Below, in pieces: positions 1 through 7,025 of a DNA stretch of 64,000 nucleotides. The notes under the pieces were generated by a model that saw only the letters and a program-made list of their open reading frames with translations, searched no databases and was not told where the DNA came from. The position numbers and the translations under genes are program-made. Each line of letters opens with the position of its first letter. Position 1 is the stretch's first letter. This stretch comes from Halomonas sp. 25-S5 (lineage in GTDB: Bacteria > Pseudomonadota > Gammaproteobacteria > Pseudomonadales > Halomonadaceae). Where the stretch lies: NCBI RefSeq assembly GCF_029889845.1, contig NZ_JARANV010000006.1, forward strand, positions 1 through 64,000. Direction: 5' to 3'.

Positions 1-211
1 CGCCATGACGTTGGCCGCCGTCGATCGCCTGGTCCACCACGCCACCCTCTTCGAGCTCAACGTCGACAGCTACCGTCGCCGCACCGCGATGGAGAACAAG
101 CGCTCGCAAGGGCGGCCGGCAACGCGCGCGACATTCAAGACGAGTCACTCCGTGTCGCCCAGCGACACGGACACGGATGACACCGCTTGCCTACCAGGGG
201 AGGGAGCATAA
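1..211 (+). CDS. istB: IS21-family helper ATPase IstB, 3' end (partial)
   Basis: The open frame enters from the left edge and ends at position 211. Its first ~30 codons (DRLVHHATLFELNVDSYRRR) match the conserved C-terminus of IstB, the AAA+ helper that works with the IstA transposase in IS21-type transposition. The catalytic Walker motifs would lie outside the window, so whether the protein is intact cannot be judged. The tail beyond about residue 33 is low in recognisable motif. The IS21 terminal repeats follow within 35-75 bp, as expected for an istB gene, which is the last gene of such elements. Confidence 0.85.
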   Translation, partial: AMTLAAVDRLVHHATLFELNVDSYRRRTAMENKRSQGRPATRATFKTSHSVSPSDTDTDDTACLPGEGA

Positions 212-241
212 AAAGGAGCAGGGCCGCGACACCGATTTCTC

Positions 242-286
242 ATCCAGATTGTCGCTGGCTTCTCATACAGATTGACGCGCTACAGT
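242..286 (+). mobile_element. IS21 right terminal repeats
   Basis: Two near-identical 16-bp direct repeats (core TCTCATMCAGATTGWC, at about 238 and 261) lie just after istB and lead to a terminal CTACA at 280-284. IS21 elements carry such multiple terminal repeats and end in CA. The 45 bp at 242-286 recurs without mismatch at 40969-41013 in the same orientation. Confidence 0.75.
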
Positions 287-329
287 CACTGGGAACCTCC
301 AATCTCGGCCAAGTGATAGGAATTTACCA

Positions 330-574
330 ATGAGAGAGCGTATCAGCATCCCACCAATGCATTCTGTGTCACACTCGGTTACATCAAGGGGAAAAGTGCA
401 ATTTCGATAGCCAGGAACTTTATGGGTAGAGCGAAAAATTTCACAGGCGAGAGCTTCTGGGCAAGAGGGTATTTTGTTTCGACAGTCGGGCTTGATGAAG
501 ACATGGTCCGTGCCTACATCCGTAACCAAGAAAAGTCTGATGAGCATTATGATCAGCTCAAGTTCGGCATGTAA
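330..574 (+). pseudogene. tnpA: IS200/IS605 transposase TnpA remnant, frameshifted
   Basis: The last ~60 codons read YIKGKSAISIARNFMGRAKN, then GYFVSTVGLDEDMVRAYIRN, ending at the TAA at 572-574. This is the C-terminal half of the small Y1 (HUH) transposase of IS200-type elements. The upstream part, ERISIPPMHSVSHSV, which resembles the SIPPKYSV block of the family, is in a different frame, so an indel lies near position 380. The N-terminal part with the HUH histidines is missing. The gene is therefore dead. The hairpins that follow (580-652) are the matching right end. Confidence 0.8.
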
Positions 575-579
575 AGATA

Positions 580-652
580 GCCGCCTTCAGGCGGCTCAGG
601 TTCTTGCCCCTTTGAGGGGCTAACAATATAAAGCCCCCGGCTTTGCCGGGGG
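580..652 (+). mobile_element. IS200-type right-end hairpins
   Basis: Three perfect or near-perfect stem-loops follow the transposase remnant: GCCGCC-TTCA-GGCGGC-like at 580-595, GCCCC-TTTGA-GGGGC at 606-620, and CCCCCGG-CTTTG-CCGGGGG at 634-652. IS200/IS605 elements are recognised as single-strand hairpins at their ends and this series is typical of their right end. It stops about 8 bp before the yoeB stop codon and probably also acts as a terminator. Confidence 0.65.
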
Positions 653-660
653 ATACTTAC

Positions 661-915
661 TCAGTAGTGATACCGAAGCTGGGCGATAAGCAAAGCGTCA
701 TCCGTGACCTTGTAAACTATTCGGTGTTCTTCATTGATCCGGCGAGACCAGTACCCGGCGAGACTATGTTTGAGGGGCTCTGGTTTGCCAACACCTTCGA
801 ACGGTTCTCGCTTGGTCTCTTTTATCAGCTTGTTGATTCGGTTAAGAATCTTTTTGTCAGTTTTCTGCCAGTACAGATAGTCTTCCCAGGCGTTCTCGGA
901 AAAGATGAGTTTCAT
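661..915 (-). CDS. yoeB: Type II toxin YoeB (RelE-fold mRNA endoribonuclease)
   Basis: The 84-residue product has the YoeB length and hallmarks: N-terminal FSENAWEDYLYWQ, the INKLIKE helix, central EPFEGVGKPEPLKH, SRRINEEHRIVYKV and a C-terminal LRYHY ending in the conserved His-Tyr. YoeB cuts mRNA in the ribosomal A site after release from YefM. The putative catalytic Glu, Arg, His and terminal Tyr are all present, so it looks functional. Its ATG overlaps the antitoxin stop as ATGA, which implies translational coupling. An IS200-type end lies directly beyond its stop codon. Confidence 0.95.
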   Translation of the reverse strand: MKLIFSENAWEDYLYWQKTDKKILNRINKLIKETKREPFEGVGKPEPLKHSLAGYWSRRINEEHRIVYKVTDDALLIAQLRYHY

Positions 916-1163
916 TCAAGAAGTTCCTTTTCTTGACCGCCGCCTTGCTCTAGCTCGGCAACGGATTCCAGCAAACGACGGGCGTTCTTTGGTGCGCGCA
1001 GGAGGTAGGCGGTCTCTTGCAACGCCTCGTAGTCCTCAAGAGAAATCATGACCACGGACTGTGATTTGCTCCGGGTGATGATCACGGGAGAATGGTCTTC
1101 ACAGACCTGCTCCATGGTTTTTGCTAGATTGGTTCTAGCGGCTGTGTAGCTAATGGCATCCAC
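912..1163 (-). CDS. yefM: Antitoxin YefM (Phd/YefM family)
   Basis: I start it at the GTG at 1163, preceded by AGGAG with 7-nt spacing. This gives 83 residues beginning (M)DAISYTAARTNLAKTM, the usual YefM N-terminus; upstream ATGs at 1226 and 1193 only add unrelated sequence. The N-terminal half (to ~50) is the DNA-binding Phd fold; the part around residues 50-83 (LEDYEALQETAYLL, then ARRLLESVAEL) folds onto YoeB. Antitoxin-first order and ATGA overlap with yoeB are standard; the complex is expected to repress this promoter. The attC-like site at 1218-1295 lies just upstream. Confidence 0.92.
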   Translation of the reverse strand: MDAISYTAARTNLAKTMEQVCEDHSPVIITRSKSQSVVMISLEDYEALQETAYLLRAPKNARRLLESVAELEQGGGQEKELLE

Positions 1164-1217
1164 GAGGTTGCTCCTGTACAGGATGTTGACCATGCTCAGG
1201 ATACCGTACGCGAAAGG

Positions 1218-1295
1218 ATTTAACAATCGGCTGCAAAGCGACCGATTTTTCGCCGCTCTGCGGCTCCAAACCGGCGCGTGAGCCGGGCGTTACAC
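1218..1295 (+). other. attC-like site 1 (integron recombination site candidate)
   Basis: It begins ATTTAAC (matches the RYYYAAC core) and ends GTTACAC (one position off GTTRRRY). TAAC..CGGCT at the left pairs with AGCCG..GTTA at the right, and the interior holds unpaired bases and a GCCGC-TCT-GCGGC hairpin, as in imperfectly palindromic attC sites of about this length. It separates the yefM-yoeB unit from the higB-higA-like unit. No integrase gene is in the window. Confidence 0.5.
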
Positions 1296-1310
1296 CCTAT
1301 TGTACGCTCC

Positions 1311-1339
1311 TTGACAGGGGTACGGCATTGCCGTATAAT
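1311..1339 (+). promoter_or_regulatory. Consensus sigma70 promoter with embedded operator
   Basis: TTGACA at 1311-1316, exactly 17 bp, then TATAAT at 1334-1339: both hexamers are perfect consensus. The spacer contains the palindrome TACGGCA-T-TGCCGTA at 1321-1335, whose right arm runs into the -10 box. A dimer bound there would block RNA polymerase, so this is the likely autoregulatory operator of the higBA-like pair. The start codon follows the -10 box by only 6 bp, so the transcript should be leaderless or nearly so. Confidence 0.85.
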
Positions 1340-1345
1340 TCATCA

Positions 1346-1657
1346 ATGGTCTTTATAGAAGCGAGCCTTTTCGCGAAGCTGTTGCCAAAATACCTCACGG
1401 ACGAGGAATACCGGGGGTTGCAGGCGTATTTGCTCAAATCCCCTGACGCTGGAGACCTGATTCGTGACTCCGGTGGCGTGAGAAAGGTTCGATGGGCAAT
1501 ATCCGGCTCTGGGAAGAGTGGTGGCGTACGAATCATTTACTTCTGGAAGAAATCTCACCACCAAATATGGTTTCTTACGCTCTATCAAAAGTCTGAACAG
1601 GACTCTATACCAGGCCACATGCTCAAACAGATAGCAGAGGCATTGAAAAATGAGTAA
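1346..1657 (+). CDS. higB: HigB-2/RelE-type toxin
   Basis: The 103-residue protein from the ATG at 1346 resembles HigB-2 of Vibrio chromosomal integrons: FIEASLFAKLLPKYLTDEEY, then LIRDSGGVRKVRWAISGSGK, SGGVRIIYFW and FLTLYQKSE. The family cleaves translated mRNA. An alternative TTG start at 1328 lies within the promoter and is unlikely. The toxin comes first in the operon and its stop overlaps higA by 8 bp, the reverse order typical of higBA and unlike most TA pairs. With a predicted near-leaderless mRNA, it may be translated poorly or by 70S initiation. Confidence 0.88.
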   Translation: MVFIEASLFAKLLPKYLTDEEYRGLQAYLLKSPDAGDLIRDSGGVRKVRWAISGSGKSGGVRIIYFWKKSHHQIWFLTLYQKSEQDSIPGHMLKQIAEALKNE

Positions 1658-1937
1658 GCGAAATATTGGTAGTGAAATCCTGGAAGGTATCCGGGACATC
1701 CAGCAACACAACAAAGGCAAATTGAAGCTACGCTCTACTGAGCTGACGCCGCCTTCACCTCCCCAGGAAATTCGGCTGAAATTGAAGCTGTCTCAGTCTG
1801 CGTTTGCGGGGCTGATGGGCGTGAGTGTCCGTACACTGCAAGACTGGGAGCAAGGACGGCGGGACCCTCAAGGCCCCGCTCTAGCGTTGCTGAGAATAGC
1901 TGAGCAGCATCCTGATATTTTCAGTGAACTTCATTAG
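1650..1937 (+). CDS. higA: HigA-2-like antitoxin, Xre-type helix-turn-helix
   Basis: The 95-residue protein has an N-terminal toxin-binding arm (ILEGIRDIQQHNKGKLKLRS) and an Xre HTH at residues ~42-85 (LKLSQSAFAGLMGVSVRTLQ, then WEQGRRDPQGPALALLRI). This matches HigA-2/NadS antitoxins, which neutralise HigB and repress the operon. The palindrome at 1321-1335 is the obvious binding site. It overlaps higB by 8 bp and is followed 6 bp after its stop by a second attC-like site. Confidence 0.9.
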   Translation: MSKRNIGSEILEGIRDIQQHNKGKLKLRSTELTPPSPPQEIRLKLKLSQSAFAGLMGVSVRTLQDWEQGRRDPQGPALALLRIAEQHPDIFSELH

Positions 1938-1943
1938 CCACGT

Positions 1944-2030
1944 GTGTAACAATCGCATGCACTCGGACGTCAAAAAGCGCCGCTCCATCGTCGCTTTGCT
2001 TTTTGCCCCCGGTGATTTGCGGCGTCAGGC
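1944..2030 (+). other. attC-like site 2 (degenerate)
   Basis: GTGTAAC at 1944-1950 and GTCAGGC at 2024-2030 resemble the outer core boxes (each with one mismatch to RYYYAAC/GTTRRRY). Between them, CGCA..CAC.CGG pairs with CCGGTGATTTGCG, and CAAAAAGC (1971-1978) pairs with GCTTTTTG (1999-2006). This is the folded architecture of attC sites, with mutated ends. It sits directly behind higA. Confidence 0.45.
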
Positions 2031-2171
2031 TCGCCTGATCGTCCGCTTCTGGCCGATAAGTGCATAGGCACTTATAAGAGTCTCAGCAGCGTAGGGGTTG
2101 CGTTCGCCGAGGTAATCGAGGATGGCCCACAGTGACTGGCGAGCCTTGGGGCGCCACTCAACCGGCAACAT
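2025..2171 (-). pseudogene. Truncated RelE/ParE-type toxin
   Basis: The frame starts MLPVEWRPKARQSLWAILDY and ERNPYAAETL, the N-terminal third of a RelE/ParE-fold toxin close to the one at 40319-40603 (which starts MLPVVW). After about residue 32 the match ends; only 16 unrelated codons follow to a stop that falls in the attC-like site. Catalytic and C-terminal strands are absent. Its ATG overlaps the 3' end of the frameshifted antitoxin at 2158-2377. An 8-bp inverted repeat (2056-2075) lies at the truncation point. Confidence 0.7.
2056..2075. repeat. Perfect 8-bp inverted repeat at toxin truncation point
   Basis: ATAAGTGC-ATAG-GCACTTAT forms a perfect hairpin. It is placed exactly where homology of the toxin remnant ends, so it may mark the deletion or insertion junction. 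Confidence 0.6.
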
Positions 2172-2377
2172 GCCGGCGCTTGGCAGCGATCAGCTCACGC
2201 ATCTCGGCCATCACGTCGTCGTGAGGGATCGAGGGCCTCGGGGGGTTCACGGATCTGCTCGCGGAACCAGCGATCGTAGCTATCCGCCTGTTCCTGAGTG
2301 TCAAACTCGCTGACGATAGGATCGGTAACGGCGAAGGGTGAAGGCGGGATTTCAGGCGCAGGTCGCTCGAATGGCAA
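2158..2377 (-). pseudogene. Frameshifted stability-determinant-type antitoxin
   Basis: The first frame reads DPIVSEFDTQEQADSYDRWF and REQIREPP; the end of the gene, RPSIPHDDVMAEMRELIAAK and RRHVAG, is in another frame, so an indel lies near 2240-2255. Together they match the intact 64-residue antitoxin at 40125-40319 (SPIVSEFETEEQAVAYDVWL, PHDEVMARMD). The partner toxin (2025-2171) is also broken, so the pair is dead. Confidence 0.75.
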
Positions 2378-2488
2378 AACGGCAGGGCGGTGCTCTTCCT
2401 GGTCGCCCCGGGGCCCGGAGTGGTAATTTCAGGCAGTGGCAAGTTCTGAAAAGTGAGTCGCTGGCGCCCGGCTGGCGAGAGGTGATGA

Positions 2489-3223
2489 ATGGTGAAGCAG
2501 CGCGCGCCGCATCTGGTGGTATTCACCGGGGCGGGGATCAGTGCCGAGAGCGGCATCCAGACCTTCCGCGCCAGCGATGGTCTGTGGGCCGATCATGCCA
2601 TCGAGGATGTCGCCACGCCCGGCGCCTGGCGGCAGGACCCTGCGCGGGTGCTGCGCTTCTACGACCAGCGCCGCGACCAGGTGCGCCGGGCCCGCCCCAA
2701 CGCCGCCCACAAGGCCCTGGCGGCGCTGGAGAAGCAGGGCTTTCGGGTCAGCATCATCACCCAGAACATCGATGACCTGCACGAGCGCGCCGGGTCACGC
2801 CAGGTGTTGCACCTGCATGGCGAGATCCTCAAGGCGCGCTCCTCGGTCGACCCGCGCATGCACTACCCGCTGCCCCGCGGGGGCATCCGCCTGGGGGACC
2901 TCTGCGACAAGGGCAGTCAGCTGCGCCCCGACGTGGTGTGGTTCGGCGAGGCCGTGCCACATTTTGCGGATGCCTGCGAGATCGCCGCCGAGGCGGACCT
3001 GCTGCTGGTGGTCGGTACGTCGCTTGCCGTGATGCCGGCCGCCTCCTTGCTCGACCATACCCCGCTGGACGCGCCCTGCGTGCTGGTCGACCCCGAGGCC
3101 GATGCCCTGGCCCCGCCGGGCGTCACCCGCCTCGGCCAGCCGGCCGGCAAGGGCGTGCCGGCGCTGACTCGGCACTGGCTGCGCGAGGGCCGGCTCTGGC
3201 TGCCGGAGACGGTACTCGAGTAG
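2489..3223 (+). CDS. Sir2-family NAD-dependent protein deacylase (CobB-like)
   Basis: The 244-residue protein is a sirtuin: FTGAGISAESGI at residues 12-23 binds NAD, ITQNIDDLHERAG and the catalytic His in LHLHGE (~110) follow, and LRPDVVWFGE and VVGTSLAV complete the Rossmann core. It removes acyl groups from lysines using NAD. The four-Cys zinc module usual between the catalytic His and LRPDVVWFGE is missing; only one Cys (LCDKG) remains, which places it in the zinc-less bacterial sirtuin subgroup. The start at 2489 has GAGAGG upstream. It stands alone between TA remnants and the DTW gene. Confidence 0.9.
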   Translation: MVKQRAPHLVVFTGAGISAESGIQTFRASDGLWADHAIEDVATPGAWRQDPARVLRFYDQRRDQVRRARPNAAHKALAALEKQGFRVSIITQNIDDLHERAGSRQVLHLHGEILKARSSVDPRMHYPLPRGGIRLGDLCDKGSQLRPDVVWFGEAVPHFADACEIAAEADLLLVVGTSLAVMPAASLLDHTPLDAPCVLVDPEADALAPPGVTRLGQPAGKGVPALTRHWLREGRLWLPETVLE

Positions 3224-3257
3224 AGGGGGTCGGCAGCAAGGCGCGCGAGGCCCATGC

Positions 3258-3263
3258 TAGAAT
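3258..3263 (+). promoter_or_regulatory. Possible -10 box upstream of DTW gene
   Basis: TAGAAT in the context GCTAGAATGCCGCC lies 33 bp before the chosen start. The same context recurs upstream of fabV (63355-63360). No convincing -35 box is seen, so this is tentative. Confidence 0.3.
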
Positions 3264-3295
3264 GCCGCCCCTTCCGGCTCCGGGACCACGCCACC

Positions 3296-4084
3296 ATGCA
3301 GGACGACACCTTCCACGACGCCCTCATCGAGCGCGACCCCGCCACAGGTCTCTCCAGTGACCCCGCCACCGGTCATCCGCGGCCGCCGCGCCGCGAGTTC
3401 AAGGCGCGGGGCAGTTTCGTCACCCGCTGCGGGGGCTGCCACCTGCCGCAGCTCAACTGCCTCTGCCCCTACCGGGTCACCGCCACGAGCGAGGCCAGGG
3501 TGTGGCTGCTCACCCACCCCCTGGAACACTTTAAGCCTACCAATACCGGACGGCTGATCGGTGACGTCTTGCCCGACACCGAGGTCTTCACCTGGTATCG
3601 CACGGTACCGGACGAGCGGCTGCTGGCCCTGCTCGCCGACAGTCGCTATGCGCCCTTCGTGATCTTTCCCGACGACCAGCCGGACTATGCCGATCGGGTG
3701 GTGGGCATGGAGAGCGTGACCGAGCGTCAGCAAGGGGGGCGGATACCGGTCTTCATCATCCTCGACGGCACTTGGCGCCAGGCCCGGCGGATCTTCCGCA
3801 AGAGCCCCTACCTCGACCGGCTGCCGGTGCTGCCCCTGGCCACCGAGCGGCTGACCCGCTATCGGCTGCGCAAGCCGGCGTCGGCCACCCACCTCTGTAC
3901 CGCCGAGGTGGCCATCGAACTCCTGCGCCAGGCCGGAGACACGTCGGCGGCCGAGGTGCTCGACGACTATTTCGATGCCTTCAACGACAGCTACGCCGCC
4001 AGCCGGGGCCACGAGAAGCTCGAGGCACCGACGGCGGCGATGTGGCGATTGCTGATGCGACGTGAGCCTGGCAGAGAAGTCTGA
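3296..4084 (+). CDS. DTW-domain protein (TapT/YfiP-like tRNA-uridine aminocarboxypropyltransferase)
   Basis: The signature DGTWRQARRIF (around residue 158) and the Cys-rich block RCGGCHLPQLNCLCP (~42-56) identify the DTW family. Members such as E. coli TapT add the acp group of S-adenosylmethionine to uridine 47 of tRNAs; the enzyme is cytosolic. I start at the ATG at 3296 (262 residues); an in-frame ATG at 3254 adds 14 residues that overlap the possible -10 box. The Cys residues probably bind a metal. The stop at 4084 is 1 bp from the convergent TraB-family gene. Confidence 0.85.
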   Translation: MQDDTFHDALIERDPATGLSSDPATGHPRPPRREFKARGSFVTRCGGCHLPQLNCLCPYRVTATSEARVWLLTHPLEHFKPTNTGRLIGDVLPDTEVFTWYRTVPDERLLALLADSRYAPFVIFPDDQPDYADRVVGMESVTERQQGGRIPVFIILDGTWRQARRIFRKSPYLDRLPVLPLATERLTRYRLRKPASATHLCTAEVAIELLRQAGDTSAAEVLDDYFDAFNDSYAASRGHEKLEAPTAAMWRLLMRREPGREV

Positions 4085-4085
4085 A

Positions 4086-5363
4086 TCAGCCGCCGAACAG
4101 CGCCCCGGCGATGCGGAAGCCGGCGATCCAGGTCCCGGCGGCGGAGCCGAGGGTGGCGGTCAGGAAGACCAGCAGGGTGCGCGAGACCCGGTTGCGCCAC
4201 CAGCCCTTGAGCTCGGTGACGTCGTGGCGCAGGGTCGAGAAGTCCCGCACCTTGGGCTTGCGCATCCACAGTTCCACCCCGGCGGCAACGAAGCCGGCAC
4301 CGATGGTGGGGTTGAGCGAGGTGAGCGGGGCGGCGACGAAGGTGGCCGCCACCGTGACCGGGTGGGCGAGGGCCGCCAGGGTGGCCGCCCCGGAGAGCAC
4401 GCCGTTGATCAGGAACCACTCCCCCACCAGCTGCCAGCCCAGCTCGGTATTGCGCGAGAAGCCGATGGCGAAGCCGGTCAGCACCAGCAGCGTGACCAGC
4501 CAGGGCAGTGCCCGCCACAGCCGCGACGGCGGCGGAGTGACCTCGAGACGCTCGCGCTCCGGGGCGGGGTCGTCAGGCAGCGGCTGCTCCAGCTGTTCGG
4601 CCATGCCCTTCATGTGGCCGGCGCCGATCACCACCAGCACGTGGCGATAGCGTCCGGGGGCGGCGTCCTGGGCCAGGCGCAGCACCATGTAGCGGTCCCG
4701 TTCGCTGATCAGCGGCGTGTAGAGAGATGCCGACTCGGCGGCGAACTCGCTGAAGGTGGACTCCAGGACGTCACCCTCCTTGAGCCGCTCGATCTCCTCG
4801 GCGGAGACCTGCTGGCGCGACAGCACGCTGCCGAGCAGCCCCGAGAACAGCGAGAAGCGTTGCCACCAGGGCACGTTGTGATAGATGCGCTTGAGGGTGA
4901 TGCCCACGTCGCGGTCGATCAACAGCAGCGGCAGGCTGGCGTCACGGCTCTCCTCCAGGGCGGCGCGCATCTCGGCACCGGGCTCGATGCCCGACTGCTC
5001 GGCGACGCGCTGCTGGAAGGCCCCCAGCGCCAGGCTGGCGGCCACCATGCCGGCCTTGCCCTGACGGAAGATCTGGAACAGGTCCTGTTCACCCAGGGCA
5101 TCGGGATTGGTGAGGCTGTGGTGGCGCGAATCGCATAGCTCGATCGCCACGGCATCGAACTCGCCGGAACGGATCAGCGCGCGCACGTCCGCGGCGCTCT
5201 CGGCGGAGACATGGGCCGTGCCCAGCAGCGTATAGCGGGTCTCACCCACCTGCAGCACCCGTCGCGGGCCGCTAGGCATGTCGCTGTTCGGGGGGGATGA
5301 GGTTTCGGGGGCCTGGGTATCGGTCATGTCGGCTCGGATCGAAGGAAAAGGAGTGTCATTCAT
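4086..5363 (-). CDS. TraB/PrgY-family membrane protein
   Basis: This 425-residue protein has the TraB motif YTLLGTAHVS (~46-55) and the AIELCDSR block, followed by a helical domain and at least four hydrophobic segments in the C-terminal third (near LPWLVTLLVLTGFAIGF, EWFLINGVLSGAATLAAL, PVTVAATFVAAPLTSL and the final 30 residues). The family is named after enterococcal pheromone-shutdown proteins and shares a fold with TIKI/GumN putative metalloproteases; its bacterial role is unsettled. No clear ribosome site distinguishes the ATG at 5363 from the one 12 codons downstream. It lies 21 bp after trkH. Confidence 0.8.
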   Translation of the reverse strand: MNDTPFPSIRADMTDTQAPETSSPPNSDMPSGPRRVLQVGETRYTLLGTAHVSAESAADVRALIRSGEFDAVAIELCDSRHHSLTNPDALGEQDLFQIFRQGKAGMVAASLALGAFQQRVAEQSGIEPGAEMRAALEESRDASLPLLLIDRDVGITLKRIYHNVPWWQRFSLFSGLLGSVLSRQQVSAEEIERLKEGDVLESTFSEFAAESASLYTPLISERDRYMVLRLAQDAAPGRYRHVLVVIGAGHMKGMAEQLEQPLPDDPAPERERLEVTPPPSRLWRALPWLVTLLVLTGFAIGFSRNTELGWQLVGEWFLINGVLSGAATLAALAHPVTVAATFVAAPLTSLNPTIGAGFVAAGVELWMRKPKVRDFSTLRHDVTELKGWWRNRVSRTLLVFLTATLGSAAGTWIAGFRIAGALFGG

Positions 5364-5384
5364 CGGTGCGGTGTGCCACCGCCG

Positions 5385-6869
5385 TCATTTGCGCCAGAAC
5401 ATCGGCGTGAATAGCACCAGCACCGTGAGGATTTCCAGGCGCCCCATCAGCATGGCAAGGCTCAACAGCCACTTGGCAGCGTCCGGCAGGCTGGAGAAAT
5501 TGCCGGCGGGGCCGATGGTGTCACCCAGTCCGGGGCCGACATTGGCGACCGAGGTGGCGGCACCGGAGAGCGCCGTGACAATGTCCAGGCCCATCAGCGA
5601 GAGGCCCAGCGCGACACCCGCGATGGTCAGGAAGAAGAAGAAGGAAAAGGCCACCACACCGCGCGTGACGTCATCGGTCAGCGGTTGACCGTTGTAGCGG
5701 GAGGCAAAGACCCCATTGGCATGCACCAGGAAGCGCAACTGGTTGCGCAGCATGATGGCCGCGACCTGGAAGCGGAAGATCTTCATGCCTCCGCTGGTCG
5801 AGCCCGAGCAACCCCCGACGAAGGTCAAGTAGAAAAACGCCACGATCGCCATGTTGCCCCAGGTGGTGTAGTCGTCCGAGGCGTAGCCGGTGGTGGTGAC
5901 CACGGAAATGACGTTGAAGGTCACGTGGGTCAGGGCCTCGAGGGCTGCCGTGCCCTGCCAGATCCGCCATAAAGTGAGCCCGAGAATCACGATCAGCAAC
6001 ATCAGCAGCAACCCCTGGACTTGCTGGTCACGCCAGAGGGCCCCGTGAACGCCCCGCAAGACACGGATATAGAGCACGAACGGCAGGGCGCCCATGAGCA
6101 TGAACAGGGAGGCGAACCACAGCAGATGGAGCGTGTCGGCATAGGCGCCGAAGGACGCATCGGTGTTGGCGAACCCGCCAGTGGCAAGCGAGGTCATGGC
6201 ATGCACGACGGCATCCAGGGGCGCCATGCCGCCCAGCCAGTAGCTGACCATGGCGATCAGGGTGAAGCTGCAGTAGATGGTCAGGGTCGCCTTGGCGATG
6301 CCCCCGGTGCGTGGCATCACCTTGTCGGACCAGTCCGACGACTCGGTATGGAACAGACGCATCCCCCCCACCTTGAGAAACGGCAGGATGGCGATACCCA
6401 TGACGATGATGCCGATGCCGCCCAGCCACTGCATGATCCCCCGCCATAGCTTCAAGCCATCGGAGAGGTTCTCGATGCCGCTGAGGATGGTCGAGCCGGT
6501 GGTGGTGATGGCGGAGACCGACTCGAAGACGGCATTGGTCACCGACAGTTGAGGCGCGCCCAGGGCCAGGGGAAGGCTGGCGAAGCCACAGATGGTGACC
6601 CAGCTCAGGGTGGTGATGACGAACATCTGCCAGGGTTTCAGGGCGATCTCCACCTGCTGGGTGGTCAGCCAGGTGAAGGCTACCGCGCCCAGTACGATGA
6701 GGATCGAGAGGCCAAAGGCCTTGGCATCGGGGTCTTGCTCGATGAGCAGGATGAGCCAGGGAACGGCCATGAAAACGGCCAGCACCAGCCAGAGTAGCGA
6801 CAATACCTTGAAGATAGGCGCCCAATGTCGCAAGCGCGCACGGATTGCCCTGTTGACCACGCCGGTCAT
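5385..6869 (-). CDS. trkH: Trk potassium uptake transmembrane subunit TrkH
   Basis: The 494-residue polytopic protein carries the four selectivity-filter loops of TrkH (TTTGSTI near 126, TGGFAN near 232, VTTTGYASDD near 325, ANVGPGLG near 445) and the GGCSGSTSGGMKI loop. It forms the K+ channel through the inner membrane and is gated by the cytosolic TrkA ring. Length agrees with TrkH (about 485). trkA lies upstream on the same strand with a 156-bp gap, an arrangement consistent with joint regulation. High-affinity K+ uptake fits a halophile. Confidence 0.95.
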   Translation of the reverse strand: MTGVVNRAIRARLRHWAPIFKVLSLLWLVLAVFMAVPWLILLIEQDPDAKAFGLSILIVLGAVAFTWLTTQQVEIALKPWQMFVITTLSWVTICGFASLPLALGAPQLSVTNAVFESVSAITTTGSTILSGIENLSDGLKLWRGIMQWLGGIGIIVMGIAILPFLKVGGMRLFHTESSDWSDKVMPRTGGIAKATLTIYCSFTLIAMVSYWLGGMAPLDAVVHAMTSLATGGFANTDASFGAYADTLHLLWFASLFMLMGALPFVLYIRVLRGVHGALWRDQQVQGLLLMLLIVILGLTLWRIWQGTAALEALTHVTFNVISVVTTTGYASDDYTTWGNMAIVAFFYLTFVGGCSGSTSGGMKIFRFQVAAIMLRNQLRFLVHANGVFASRYNGQPLTDDVTRGVVAFSFFFFLTIAGVALGLSLMGLDIVTALSGAATSVANVGPGLGDTIGPAGNFSSLPDAAKWLLSLAMLMGRLEILTVLVLFTPMFWRK

Positions 6870-7025
6870 GGTTGCCGCCCTTGCTGACCATTGGCTAGAC
6901 GTCGTGTCATCGATAAGCGCATGACGGTCCCTGCTAGGTTCACTGTGAGTCCCTTGCCCCAGCAGCGTCTCGCGGGTGGCGCGGCGATGGCCGCCTTCCT
7001 GACGGAGACGCTGGGGCTGCGACGG

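Noticed and set aside
263..547. 94-codon minus-strand frame over the IS200 remnant
   Set aside because: It is the antisense of recognisable TnpA sequence.
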